Below, piece by piece: positions 24,035-36,178 of a DNA stretch of 64,000 nt. Both the position numbers and the translations under genes were made by a program. Location: assembly GCA_029204225.1 (NCBI GenBank), contig CM055109.1, forward strand, positions 32,246,927 to 32,310,926, given 5' to 3'. The notes under the pieces are model-generated. The model was not told the DNA's origin. It was given only the letters and a program-made list of their open reading frames with translations, and made no database searches. The stretch is from Diphasiastrum complanatum. Its lineage: Eukaryota; Streptophyta; Lycopodiopsida; Lycopodiales; Lycopodiaceae. Position 1 is the first letter of the stretch. Every line of letters begins with the position of its first letter.

Positions 24035-24959
24035 TCAAGTGTTCCAGTTTGGATTCATCACCAGAAGGCCAACAACCAATCTAGATCAAATGGATGTAGC
24101 CTCCAACAAGCTATGGACCAACCAAGATTCAAAGGAAGATGTGTTACACTAGCAACATGTAGTTAATATCCACAAGATCAAGCTCTCTCCAAGGGAGGCC
24201 TATGGGTATACTTATACCCTCCAAGGCTTTAACTCAACTAGGAGTGAACTATGACACATTAGTAGCCAACCTACGCCATATCAACTACTCCCTCTCTGAG
24301 TACCGTGAAAATCCACCATTATGAGTTTTAGGCCTCTATACCATTAATTATGACTTTAATACATTTGGGGCCCTACACCCATCATGGCCATAACTTATTT
24401 GCAAGTTGAGATAGGCCTATTAACCTCCTTAAAATAAATTAATCCAAGATCAGTCCAATCACGGGCATGATAGTTTGGCTATGTATCTCTCTACCCACTT
24501 AAATATACACCACTTCAAAAAAAAATTGAGAGATCTTCCATAAGATATGGCCCTTTTGGCGAGGCAAGAGATGATCGCCCTTTGGTTGAAGAATATGAAG
24601 GCTCTTTCTGAAGTAGTAAAGAATTTCAAGCATCTTCTTTATGAACATTGGTAGCAAAGAATTGGAAACTCAACCCACACTTGGGAGTTCAAGATATACC
24701 ATCAATTGAGACCATCGATGGAGAATTGTTGTAGTTTAAGAAACAAAAAATTGCTCTCTTATCAAATAGTGAATCCTTGTTGACAAAATGAAAGTGACTT
24801 TTAATCAAAATAATAGAATCAATTGCCTAAGGGATGCAAACCAAAAGTTGTGACTCCCAACTTTCGCTAGTCTTCATCTTCAAAAAATTGAAGTGTTTAT
24901 AGAATAGTATCACTCAAAACAATCTTCAATAGGCTATAAATTCAACCTTTACTACATGG
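24035..24959. other. No gene seen
   Basis: No frame could be supported and no 18-nt motif copies like those at 2880-5640 were found. Confidence 0.4.
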
Positions 24960-25789
24960 TTTAACACTCTTTTAAGAAAATTCTCAAGCATACAAATATA
25001 TAAAGATTGGTCTTGACAACTTCTCCACAATGAAAGCTTTATAAGAGTGACACTTCCATATCCAATCTTGATGTCTCAATGTGATGTTCTCTCAAGGACA
25101 ATGATTTGGCAAGCTTTTTTATTACCCTCTACACGTACAATTAGGACCACTCCAAACTTGTCATCTTCCAATTGGCCCATGTACTACTCTCATCAGGGTT
25201 GTCAATTTGTGTCGAAGGGGACTATCACAATATTTCATTTTAAATTCATTAATGCTTAATAAAAAATGAAAGCAGGTATTTGGCCATCTCTCATAATATT
25301 GACTAGGGGTTTAGCCAACACAATCATAAATAGTCTACTGAGTTTGGGGGATTATATGTACTAGAAAATGGCTTTTCTCGTGAGGCTTAAATGGTCATGG
25401 TAAAGATTATGAGCCATAAGAACCCATTGGAAAGGTCTTCAGAAAATTCTCTCCCAAGAAGTTTTCCTTTTGGCATTTTACTTCACAACCTAATATTTAA
25501 CATTTATTGAGCTTTTTTGTTGTGAGGGACGTCTAATAAAGAGAAAAAAAAACTTAGATGAAGAAACCTAAAACATGTGGAAATAAAGCAAATCTCTATT
25601 CATACATCTCTTTTGAAAGGTGAGTGTCAATTTGATTTTTAAAATATATGGAGATTTTTTGTTACAAGAGGCTTTTAATAAAACAAAACAACATTTACAT
25701 GAGGAAATAGAAACACCTTGGAAATAAAGCCAACTTTACTTCAAAAGTGAGGATGTTATAAAAATATCAAGGCTGTACAATAACGACTA

Positions 25790-26880
25790 AAAAATTCTTA
25801 TTCAAAAACCTATAATCCATTGAAAAAAACCTACAGAATTTTTTTTTGGCTTACCTAGAAAAAAATTGTAGGTTTCCACTACTTACATGTTTGAGGCCTT
25901 TATAGGCTATTAGCCTATCGAATATGAAATTCTAGGTTTTGTTTTCATAAAAAAAAAATTTGCTAAAGTTTTCGATATATTTAGTTTAGCTCTAGGCTCT
26001 AGTACATTTTTTGCTTGGTCCATCATTAAGTCCTTTTTTTTTTTGGAGGGGGGGGGGAGAAGGTAGCCCTCCGAGGCCATTCCGTCGGGGAGGGGCTTCG
26101 CCTGGGGGCGGTAGCCCGAGGTAGAAGGCCTTCGCACGGCGGAATGACTAAGGAGGTGGACCTTCCTTGACTTGAAAACTTTTTTTACTTTCTTTTAAAC
26201 CGATTTTTAGCCATAAAGTTTTTTTACATGCACCTTCTGCACGAAAGGTCATGTAATTTTTTTTTACATGCACCTTCAGCATCCCAGAAGGTGTATGTAA
26301 AAAAAATTCGAAAAAAAAATGGAGGTGCACAAATTACATTCTATGAGGCGCATCCATTTTCTTCATAAAAATGTTAAACATGAATTTAAAAGGGGAGTCG
26401 GCCTCAGAGGACATTCTGCCTAGGAAGGGCGGTAGCTCGTGGGGCAAGACCCTTCCTCTTCAATATTTTTTTTGTCGTATTTTTTTATGTGCATCTTCTG
26501 GCAACCGGAAGGTGCATTTAAAAAATGTTTTGCCATAAATTTTTTGCTCCCACATATTTTGTTGTGGGAGGCAACACCATTTGGTTCATTAAAAAGTTAA
26601 AACTTAGATTATGACAAGGTACTGGACATTTTGTGTCTTTTGTTAAACCATAAAGACAATAGAAATATGTGAACATTGTTATTAGAATTTAATATGAATC
26701 AAAATTCACAAATTGTTTGATATTGATTATTGCATCACCTAAAGTTGAAATTTACATGAAAAACAATTTGTATAAAATTTGAGTCTTCTATGTAGAGATC
26801 TTCTTTTTAGAGCCTTTTTAATCTAAAATCAATAAGCTCCTGGATCACGAGTTCTTGAAAAGCCTATAATATGTTAGCTT
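25790..26880. mobile_element. Hairpin-rich insertion present only in copy B
   Basis: Copy A passes directly from 'aaggcttgacaataatgact' to 'ggggtgggccaag', but copy B has about 1.1 kb between. The insert has three related arms: tttacatgcaccttctg (26221-26237), tttacatgcaccttcag (26263-26279) and their inverse agaaggtgtatgtaaa (26285-26300). A further pair lies at 26481-26525. Two GC-rich blocks (26044-26150 and 26390-26455) contain ggcggtagcYcg. Exact ends and target duplication not determined. Confidence 0.6.
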
Positions 26881-27295
26881 TGGGCAAGCACCGGGTCAAT
26901 TGTGTGTAGGGTGGGCCAAGTCGTTGTGACATCTCTCTTTGGATTTATTGATCATGAGCCAAGGGTGGTTGGCTTAGTTGTTACCTTGGCATCCAAAGTT
27001 TGTGGTCCCAAGTTAGAGACTACCCTTTGAAACCAAACCAAGAAGAATTTATAGATCATGATCCCGGGTTCTAGCCTCCCTTGAAAACCAATATGCATTT
27101 ATAGATAATGAGAATCATTTGATTTACTCCCATGGCCCAGCTATCACTATCGCAATACATCAATTTCTTATGATAATTTGACTAGAGTTGCTTTCCGTGA
27201 TATTTACGTAATGCCAGGTGCTCAGGTTTGCTTCGTATCTTGAAAGCATCTCCATGAGCAGATTATCCATCCACCTTTCTCTCTCTTCCAAAATT

Positions 27296-27425
27296 GTCAT
27301 TGTCTCTCTACAATGTGCATTCTCTCTTCACGAAATGTGCGTTTTCTTTCCTCTCTTTATTGAATATGCATTCTCTCTCTACTAAATGTGCATTCTCTCT
27401 CTACAAAATGTGCGTTATCTTTCTA
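27296..27425 (+). repeat. Minisatellite, ~20-30-bp units
   Basis: About five degenerate repeats of ctctctacAAAATGTGCatt. Absent from the same place in copy A. Confidence 0.75.
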
Positions 27426-27435
27426 CCTTCTCACC

Positions 27436-27562
27436 TGACATTAAGTAGTGGAAGGCCCATGGACGTCGGGCCTTCCTTGCAGGTTGGGGGCCTGCCCCCG
27501 CCCTCACCAAGGGCCCGTCCGGCCCTCCCGCAAGGACGGGCCTGGGTCTGCTTTCCACCGTA
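27436..27562. repeat. GC-rich hairpin block
   Basis: Contains aggcccatggacgtcgggcc, gggggcctgccccc and ggcccgtccggcc-type inverted pairs in an otherwise AT-rich area. Similar in style to the GC blocks of the MITEs at 42127 and 50042. Confidence 0.6.
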
Positions 27563-27602
27563 CTAAAATATTGGCCTGTTAAAGATAAAGTCAACGATTG
27601 GT

Positions 27603-27607
<5 letters not shown>

Positions 27608-27641
<34 letters not shown>
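27608..27641 (+). repeat. (CT)n microsatellite in BAHD upstream region
   Basis: About 17 CT units, 160 bp before the ATG of copy B and probably in the 5' leader. Copy A has only a degenerate CT-rich tract there. Confidence 0.9.
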
Positions 27642-27643
<2 letters not shown>

Positions 27644-27801
27644 GCTGCATTCGTACTGAGATTGGCGAGGATCTGCTCATTCTCGTTTGATTTTCATGAC
27701 AAGCACTGAAGCAGCATCGCTTCTCTCTTACTTTGGATTTGTGGCAGGATAAGAGAGGATCGGACATTGCAATTAAGAGTTGATTAATAGTGCAACGTCA
27801 A

Positions 27802-28306
27802 ATGGAGGGTGCTGGTGAGGAGAGCTCTGGATTCTCCATAGCCGTGTGCCAGCTCCAGCACAACATCCCCGTCACCAGATTCATCACCACCACTATCAAG
27901 CCTTCCAAAAAGACCGATCCGCATTGGGTGACTCTCTCCAATTTGGATCGCTTGTTTGATAACTTCTACACGCCCGTCATTTTCTACTATCCTTATGAAG
28001 AAGGACGATGCGTGGGCGAGGTTGCTGAGAAGCTCAAGGAATCGTTGGCGGAGGCACTAGTGGCATTCTACCCCTTGGCTGGGAGGGTCGTCCAGAACGA
28101 GCATGAGGTCGCAAGGCTTCACTGTAACGATGCGGGCGCTGTATTCTCTGAGGCCTACGTTGATGGCATGTTGGATGATTTGAAAGCGCAGAAGGGATAT
28201 CATCCGGCTCCCGAGCTGAATGGGATGGCTGCTGCGGGCATGCTGGGTGAAGATCGAACGTTCTCAGCAAAGGGTGATGGAATTCCTCCTCTAGTTATTC
28301 AGGTGC

Positions 28307-28357
<51 letters not shown>

Positions 28358-29460
28358 GTCCGATTGGATTATCCTTGCATTAAGTTTTATGGTTTTCATA
28401 GGAGTTTTGTAGATGCTTAATCACCTATCTTTACATCAGTTTTCTAGTCCAGGACTTTCAGAAGCTAGTCCAGGTCTTTTAGAAGATTGTTCGTGCTCTC
28501 TTTACAAGTATCCGGTATGATAATGCCAGTTCCGAAGGGTTGGTCACTAGATATGTGAAATGTGAAATGTTACAGGTGACTGTTTTCAGATGTGGAGGAA
28601 TCAGCGTAGCCATGAACTGGAACCACAAGGTTGCAGACGGCTTCTCAGGTTTCTACTTCATCAAATCCTGGTCAGATATCTGCCGAGGAAAGCCCATCTC
28701 TCCATTCCCAGTGCACGATCGCAGCTTAATTCAGCCAAGAGACCCTCCACAGGTTATCCTAGACATCGCTAACACTGTCAAGATCATCCATCCCGGGCCA
28801 CCACCCGTACGATCTGCACACGATCCACTGCAAATGACGGTGATACACTTCGAGAAAGACTTTGTAGAGAAGCTGAGAAGAGAAGCAACAAAGAATGGAA
28901 GCGGCCCCTTCACACCTTTGGACTGCTTATCTGCGCATCTGTGGAGGGTGCTTACAAGGCTGCGCGGCCTGAGCGGCCTACTGGAAGTGCAGTTCGTCGC
29001 CCACGTCGACGGGAGGAGGAAGCTCTCCCCTGCTCCGCCTCCCGGCTTCTTCTCCAGCACGGTAGTAGTAACCTACTCCGCTGTGGCCGCCGACGATCTG
29101 CTGGCCAGGCCGCTGTCCGACGTGGCGGGCATCATACGTGGCGCCATCAGATCGGTTGTGGACGAAACCTTCAGATCCACGGTGGATTGGGTACAGCTCC
29201 AGGGGAATGCTAACGTGAGCGTATTTGGGCCTCAGATCGTGTTGAGCAAGGCCTTGGCCACCTCATCATGGGCTGCCTTTCCCCTTTATGAAGTGGACTT
29301 TGGATGGGGGAGACCTGTCTTTGCTATAAGGAACTCTACCAACTATCCTGATTTACATGCCACTTGCTACTTTCTCCCAGCCCCTCCAAACCATGGCCAA
29401 TTAATAGCTCTCCTACATCTTCCTAGAAGCGTGACTAGTAAACTTGTAGCAAATCCATAA
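27802..29460 (+). CDS. BAHD acyltransferase, copy B (2 exons)
   Basis: Exon 1 is 27802-28302 (167 codons) and exon 2 is 28576-29460, giving 461 residues. The intron (CAG|GTGCGA ... TTACAG|GTGACT) is at the same phase-0 point as copy A. HKVAD occupies residues 184-188 and DFGWG about 408-412, so both BAHD motifs are intact. Compared with copy A, catalytic-site neighbours differ (WNHKVAD against WHHKIAD). Substitutions such as CQLQHNI/CQIQHNI, TTIKPS/TSIRPS and FGPQIVL/FGGHLVM are spread over the protein. It stops at VANP, six residues earlier. Likely a cytosolic acyl-CoA-dependent acyltransferase; acceptor unknown. Retained reading frames in both copies suggest both were under selection after duplication. 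Confidence 0.93.
28312..28355 (+). repeat. (GA)n microsatellite in BAHD intron, copy B
   Basis: About 22 GA units, half the length of the run at the same position in copy A. Confidence 0.95.
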
Positions 29461-30545
29461 CTTTTCACCGAACTTCAAGTTCGTAGCATTGTTGCTAACA
29501 CTTAAAACTAGGAGTGTAGTAAAGAATGGGTTGTGTCAAGATCATTGCGTTGAGTTCAACAAGAATGCTTAGTGTTCAATACGACTACATTGATGCAAGC
29601 ATAATCCCCAACTGTTGTGTCATTGACATCTAGGAGCCAAGCCTCCATGCTTAGGATTGGTTGCACAATGTATCTGTATGCATAAAATGCTAGCTCAAGT
29701 AGGCATGGTGATGTATGATATCATGAAAAAATTTGTTTCCATCCTTAGTTGATATTTTAAATGTGCATCATATCTCAAGTTTTCAAGTACTCAAGTAAAA
29801 GGATGTGTTTTCATAAAGAAAATTTAGGCCCTATGACAATGATGATACCATTATCAAACTAAATGTTAGGTGCTTGTCGTTTTATTTTTTATGTCCAAGA
29901 TCTCATTATTGAATTATGAGCTTTTTCAAGTTATTTTTTGGTAGTTTTTTCAGGTTATCTTAAGTAATGTAGTTGCAGATACAAAGTGAGTAAGACATCT
30001 TGAGTTTATTTTTCAAGCTTTGAGATGAATACATGTGTTTGGCCCTGGTTGATTGTTATCCCTTTATTTTTATATATTTGTATACGTTACCTTTTATCTA
30101 CTTTTTAAAATTATACACCAAGGGAGTGTGCTTTGTGATGTGTTATCTTTTTTGCACTCTCTAAGATTAAAGACAAATAAATAAATGGTATATTTGCACA
30201 TTCCATGCGTTTAAGATCCTGTGGTAAAAACCCACCCTTTTGACCACATATTTTAACTACAATTTGAACTTTAAAAAAAAGAATTCTAACAATTTCGGCT
30301 CCAAGATAACTCCATTTTGTATTAGTAAACTTGTTAATGCTATCAACAATTTGCAACTCACCCATAAAGCAAACCATGGCAAAACAGATTGAGAGGTAAT
30401 CTAGAATTGATGAAAAGTATACTACAATCAAGTGATAGGTCAATAAGTTTATATCATTTCTGACAACTCCATAATCAACATGCAAAGCAAGCTAAAATAT
30501 AGACATGATATGTACCTCGTCAATGCTTGCTTGTGGGCTGATCTC

Positions 30546-30972
30546 ATTCTTATATTTGTGAATAACGAAATTTTAATAAATGGTTGAAAGGCCCAATATA
30601 GCTAAATAAGGTCCCAAACTTGTAGTTAAAGCACAAAGGAACATTATAAATAGTTGAGGTCGTTTGGAGGCTATTGTTCATTTTTTAAATTTGGATTCTA
30701 AGTGATCGTGAAGCTTCTCTTTGAGAGCTTTCTTGATGGTATGGTGGTTCATGTGCCTAAAATCACATGAGAGCTTAGATCATGCTCTAGATTCAAACCT
30801 TATCTTGTGAATAATCACTAATCATAAATAAGGATACGTAACTTTGTCTATTTTGGTGAAATTTTCCTACATTTAGCTAGTTTTTTGATTTTTGACTAAG
30901 TTTCTTGATTTCTTATCTTTTTATGCTTATTTGATGTTCATGAATATATTAGGTGTTGTAATGCTAATTTTG
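30546..30972. other. No gene seen
   Basis: AT-rich, no coding supported, between the duplication edge and a Gypsy fragment. Confidence 0.4.
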
Positions 30973-31138
30973 GCACATGAAAATTGATCAGATCGTCAAG
31001 AAATTAGGACCCCGCTGGAATGGCCCTTATGTGATATTAAAACTATATGAAAACAACACGATAAAATTAGCGGAACTGAACGGTGAGATTTTCAAGCACC
31101 TGGTCAACATAAACAATATTAAAGCACATCGTAGTTAG
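30973..31138 (+). pseudogene. Ty3/Gypsy integrase extreme C-terminus
   Basis: Reads KKLGPRWNGPYVILKLYENN, then LAELNGEIFKHLVNINNIKA and a stop. GPRWxGPYVI...L-G...VN---K is the usual C-terminal domain of plant Gypsy integrases. About 55 codons, with no other part of the element adjacent. The right neighbour is the 3' end of the LINE at about 31320. Confidence 0.75.
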
Positions 31139-31319
31139 AGGGAGTTGGAATGATCTATACAGTTTGTAACAAGTTTCTTGTTTCATTTTTTAGGTGTCAC
31201 CGTGATGGAGTTATATGTATCACGAAGATTTAGACATACTCTCAAGAGATCAGATGTGACTATTAGTATTTTTGTACATATACACCGACCAAGAGGTTAA
31301 TGAAGAAAAAAAACCAAAG

Positions 31320-34300
31320 AAAATCATTTATTCATAGGAAAATAGGTACATTGATGAAAAAGATATATACACCCCGAAGAGGAACTTTAAACTAAAGTAG
31401 GCTCAAACAAGAGCGAAGCTTGCAGTAAAGCTAAGATTAATCCAAATCCTGGCATTAAAAATAACAGTGCATAAACTATGATGATATCCGTGGGATTCTG
31501 CCAATTGACTGCAGCAGATCGGAAAAGTGAAGAGGTGGTGAGTCGGCTAATGAAGGGAGATGAGATGTAGCAGACCCAGCCACTGTCGCCTGTTGCAGAA
31601 TAGATAGGGCGTGAGTACGTTGCAGGGCAATGGGAACACGCTGTTTGAAGGAAGCCACGAGAATAGAACCAAGAATACCTTGACGCTCTGCCGCCTGATG
31701 AGAACACATGCGAAGAAAATTCTCAAAGCGTCGATCCAAGGTGCCATAAGTCTCAATAGCCAAAGGAAGGAAAGCATCAGTGGGGTGCCTGTCAGAGTAG
31801 TTTTTTTCCTTCTCTTGTGATACGACGCCTACCGCTTCTCTTGGTGTGAAGGCAGAGCGAGACAATAGGTCACCACGCGTGGGATCTGGAACAACAACAT
31901 CTGCCAAAGTACGAAGCCCATCCCGAGAGAGGACAATGTCAACACGCCTGCTGGAAGAGTGGGACGTGGAAGAAGGAAGGACATGAGACTGCTCTCTGAG
32001 GACATGCAATCCTCCATCTCTGGCTATAGCGGCCGCTGCATCTCTGACAACATCATGCGTAGTTGTGCGCTCACTCCCAGAAGGACAACGGAAGAGGTGG
32101 ATAACAAGAGCATCAATAGGGTGACCACAAACACACCTGGAGAGACCCAAGACTGAAGGATGAGGAAGCCCCAAGCGAAGACGAAGAGTAGTGGTTAAGA
32201 TGGCCGAAGACAACCGGAAGGAAGGGATAACAAGCCGAGCTGACAGCCAAGCCCCGGCACCAGGACCCACACAAGAAAGAAGCCGAGCTCGATGCAACGC
32301 CGAAGGAGCCTCAGAGAGCATGCTGGAAAGGGTATGCTTGTGCACGCGCTCCAAGAGGGTCTCTTGCAGGTGATCTGAACTGAAAGTGAGAGGTTGCTCA
32401 AAAGGAGGAAGACAAGCTTGGGCAGAGAGGGGGAGAAGCTCTCGCGCAACGATGAGGAGGTGTTGGAAAGGCTGAGAACCGTATCCACATGAGCAATGCA
32501 ATCCGCCAAGAGAGGGCGAAAGCCAGAAAGGAACCGAGAAGACAAAGCAGGGGCGACAAGAGCCCAGCTCCCAATGAGCAACATCCTTTTGGAAAGCCTC
32601 ACCAAGAAAAGTAGAGTTGAAGGAAGCAGACCCAAAAGGAACACCCAAAACTCGAATGCCATCCGAAGGAGCGAGGAAACCTTGAGGAGGAACAAAGTCC
32701 GAGGGAAGACCTGCTTGAGACCATACTGAACACTTGCGGGGTTGAATAGACAAACCAAGAGAAGCCAGCTGCTCAGAGGAATGATGAAATGCGAGGAGCA
32801 CCGTAGGAGCAGGACCAACAATATGAGTGTCATCAGCAACCGAAGGAAATAAGTAGGAGGGAAAGGCCTCCGCAGAAGCTCAAAGTGCACGGAAATGAGC
32901 CAGAGTGAAAAGAGGACCAGCCAAAGGATCACCTTGACGAGTACCTACTGTAGATTGGATAGTGGAAAGATCCCCAGAGCGCACATGGTGACTGTAAAAG
33001 AGAGGAGTCTTAGTAGCATAGAACAATCGCACAAATGGGATAAGCTGAGCCAACTCACCACCAGCCGTGCACAGCTCCAAAAAGATCGTAGCTCTAGAAA
33101 TAGAGTTAAAAGCATTGGAAACATCCACTTGGAGAACAACCCAGTCAGGATGGAGATCAAGGGTGGCATGCAAACCATGAATGAGAGCTTCACAGTCGCC
33201 ATGAGTAGAGACGCCAAACTGATGAGGGGAGAGAAAAGAGGCGAAAATCTGTTGAAACTAAAAACAGATAGAACGACTAACAAGACGGAGGAGGACTTCG
33301 CCAATAGCGATGGGACAGACACCACCCAAGGCTTTAGACATGGCGATCAAACGAGACGCAGACAAAAGACGAGCGACAGAAGAAAGAATGTGACCAGAGG
33401 CGATAAAAGAGCAGACCTAAAAGAGTTGAACAAAGCCACTAGCAGAGTCCTCGTGTAAAAAGCAATCACAAAGGTGTTCATAGACCAAACCGGAGGGACC
33501 ACCAATAGCATGACGAGGACTACGATGGAAGGCACGAGAGAAAGAATCACGATCAGGCACCAAGTCAACATCAGACACAAAGTCCTCCACAAACAAGGGA
33601 AGAATGTCTTCAGAAGCAGGATGCAGAGCTTGGAGGGCAACAACAGTATCAGCAGAAGAGGGAGCGGGGGTGAGAGGAGCTAAAGCTCGAGATGCACGAG
33701 AATACTCACCAACTTGCCCAAGATGTAGGGTGCGACGAAGGCGACGGTGGAGAGGTGGGGCGCCTTGATGATGAGAGTCCTGTGAGTTGCGAGCTGCAAG
33801 TGCCTGACAGCGTGCAAAGTGTTCATCATGAAGCGTTTCCCAGTCTCCCGATAGAAAGCGATGAAGGCGAGCACGAGTTTCTCTATGACCAGCATCCCCA
33901 CCCCTCGGAGGAAGCACTAGACACCAAAGGGGGAAAAGAAGAAATAGATGCCAAGCCGCAATGTGAAAGGGTCAATAGCCAAGCGATCAAGAGAAAGGCG
34001 CATAGCAACTTGAGTTTCACGATGGAGAGCGAGGGGAATATGAAAGTAGAGCTTTGGACGAGGGAAGCCCAAGTGAAAAGCTCCGAGGACGTCAAGGGAA
34101 GAAATCCAAGACCAAGCTGAAGCAGAGGGCGAATGGGATGCAGGAAGAGGAGGGTGATCTTGAGACGACTGAAGCAGCGCAGGACAAGAACGCTGGTGAC
34201 GGGCAAGACCTCCCCTAGGAGAGAAGAAACGACCACAAGCATGGCAAGGAACCCGTTCAGGGGGTTGAGAAGGCAATGCAACAAGGGTCAAAGGAGGCTC

Positions 34301-34730
34301 ACAACCAAGCGAGGGGGCAACAATGCCATGGGAAGAGGTGGGCGAAGGAGGAACAGAGGGTGCTGTGACAAGCGAGGAACCCAACACAGCTTGACGCGAA
34401 CGAGGAGGGGAGTCAGGAGGGGGAGATACAGTTGAAGCAGGTCGTTTGAGACTGAGAGGACGAAGCAGGGAGATGTCCAAAGCCATGAGAGCAACTGTAC
34501 AAAGGGAACCCGGCGATGGACCACCTCACCAACTGAACCGAAATCTTTTTTATATATTTTTTTATATTTTTTTATATTTTTCTTCACACGGAATGCCGTT
34601 AACCTCGATGGAGCCGTCGACCTTTGTAAACCTTTTGCAATAGATTCAGGAGAACTTGCCCAAACAAAAGCGCCCACCATAACTCGACAAACCTCCGCTC
34701 TCTGCTGCAAAGCTTCGCTCACTGAGTGCT
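31320..34730 (-). mobile_element. R2-type LINE with restriction-like endonuclease
   Basis: Minus strand, N to C. From 34486: a Pro/Ser-rich start, then a C2H2 finger (CHACGRFF...LARHQRSC, about 34250-34188). Next a linker with LHRFLSGDWETLHDEHF and a palm with motif A QVDVSNAFNSISR (about 33143-33103). Then motif B GTRQGDPLAGPLF and motif C VADDTHIVG (about 32833), followed by GIRVLGVPFGS. Near the end a CCHC motif (CVCGHPIDALVIHLFRC, about 32130-32080) and the endonuclease signature RRVDIVLSR...ADVVVPDPT (about 31955-31880). Finger-RT-CCHC-nuclease is the R2-clade layout. Frameshifts near 33920 and 33350, a TAG near 33260 and a TGA at 32880-32882 (probably from CGA) disable it. The 3' end is near 31320; no poly-A was seen. 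Confidence 0.85.
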
Positions 34731-35676
34731 GAACTAATCACTGGTGTAGCAAGAAACTGATCGCTAGTCTGGCATCCAACTGAACGCTTGAGTAGTATGT
34801 GCTTGAATGTAATCTGGTGCGCACTGCTACTCTACTGCTGTAACCTCCGAACTCGTTCACTTCTACCCCGCTAGAACTGCTGATGGTGCGCTTGTTTACA
34901 GCCTGCAAACGTGCCTAATTACTTCCTGGAAGCGGTCATACTTTTCAATGGCTATGATATTTCCCTGAAACTTCACCACAACCAGAAGAACTGCAAAATC
35001 ACATGTGCATTCCTACTGCCTCAAGACAACGCTGATAGAAAAGCAGCAGAAATTCAGACTGGAGGACTTGTTGGCTGCCCAACAAACACTGGGCTGATAT
35101 GGCTGCAGCGAGTCACAATTTCCTGCCCAATCTCTTCGCTGCTCCTACTGAACCTATCCCAGAGCGGAAATTTGCCTCAGATCACCACAATCGCACCTCA
35201 CTGCCTCAGATGCTTTCCCAGTTAGCGGAAAGATCCGATTGCTACTTGCTTTTCTTAAATAGGCTCTCTCTCCTTCTAACTATACCCTGCTTTTTGCATA
35301 ATTCCTATCCATGATCAATGGAAGCTAAAGATTTTCACTAGAATTTTACCTTCAACACCTTTTACCACGAAAATTTTAAATTCCTGCCAGGTAGCGAACT
35401 CCTGCGTTGTCATATAAAATATAACTAATCGCCGCCGCTTGCCACCTCTCTCGTCTCGCCTATTTAAAACTTGGAAGGTCGTAGAGTTTCTGCTATGCTT
35501 TGATCTAATTAAAAAGAAAACCTGGTTTCTGGCCTCGTTACCCTAAGATCTTGCCATCGGCGCAAAACAGATCAAGCAAGCAAGAACAGAAGATGCTTTT
35601 ACCACATCATCGTGTTCTTGTCTTTTCAAAGCTTTATACGTGTTTGCTTATGTGTTCTTGAATTCAGTAAAGCAGT
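34731..35676. other. No gene assigned
   Basis: May include the LINE 5' leader or the LTR and leader of the Copia that follows. I found no repeat partner to define either. Confidence 0.3.
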
Positions 35677-36178
35677 ATGCATTGCCTACGTAGGATCCTC
35701 CTTGCAGGTACTCGGAATTCCAACATCTTACTGCTGGATAGGAGGTTAGCCAATGCAAAGATGGCAGAAGGAGAGTCTCTAAGTGCACACTTGGAGAAGA
35801 TGAAGGGCACAGCCAGATACTTGGAGGCAGCGGGAGCAGCTGCGGAAAAGACGCACCTGGTGCTCACCATATTGGGAAGCCTACCTGCATCCTATGAACC
35901 TCTGATAATGATCTTGGAAGGATGCAAGGTGGAAGAGCTAGAGATAGGATACGTGACTCAGAGGCTCTTGCAAGAGGAAGAGAGAAGAAAGAGTCTGTCC
36001 ACCAACGATGAACGTGCTCTGGTCGGGAAGCTTGCAGGAATCACGGTCGGACCAAAGGCAGAAAAGCGCAAAAGGGAGTGGTGGACAGGAAGCAGAGCAA
36101 GAAGACAAACGGGCAGCTCAGAAGCACGTGGTGCAGGCCGAAAGGGTAATTACCAAGATAGGACGAAGAATCTTGTGT
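35677..36178 (+). pseudogene. Copia gag (UBN2-type), 5' part of a nested element
   Basis: Reads RRLANAKMAEGESLSAHLEK, then AEKTHLVLTILGSLPASYEP and EIGYVTQRLLQEEERRKSLS, the Copia gag helical domain. Then come a basic linker and the first cysteine of the zinc knuckle at the insertion point. The element resumes at 37106, 42039 and 42701. The N-terminal part of gag is not recognised upstream of about 35735. Gag builds the particle that packages element RNA. Confidence 0.85.

Larger units (their letters stand above)
24960..30545. repeat. Segmental duplication, copy B
   Basis: Counterpart of 8180-13000. It is longer because of an insertion at about 25790-26880 and added repeat DNA at 27290-27570, both absent from copy A. 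Ends near cttgtgggctgatctcat (30530). Confidence 0.85.

Noticed and set aside
27294-27566. 90-residue frame with repeated NVHSLFTKCAF-like pieces
   Set aside because: Translation of the minisatellite and GC block, with no gene support.
31611-34643. Many plus-strand open frames opposite the LINE
   Set aside because: Shadows of the GC-rich minus-strand coding; no domain on the plus strand.
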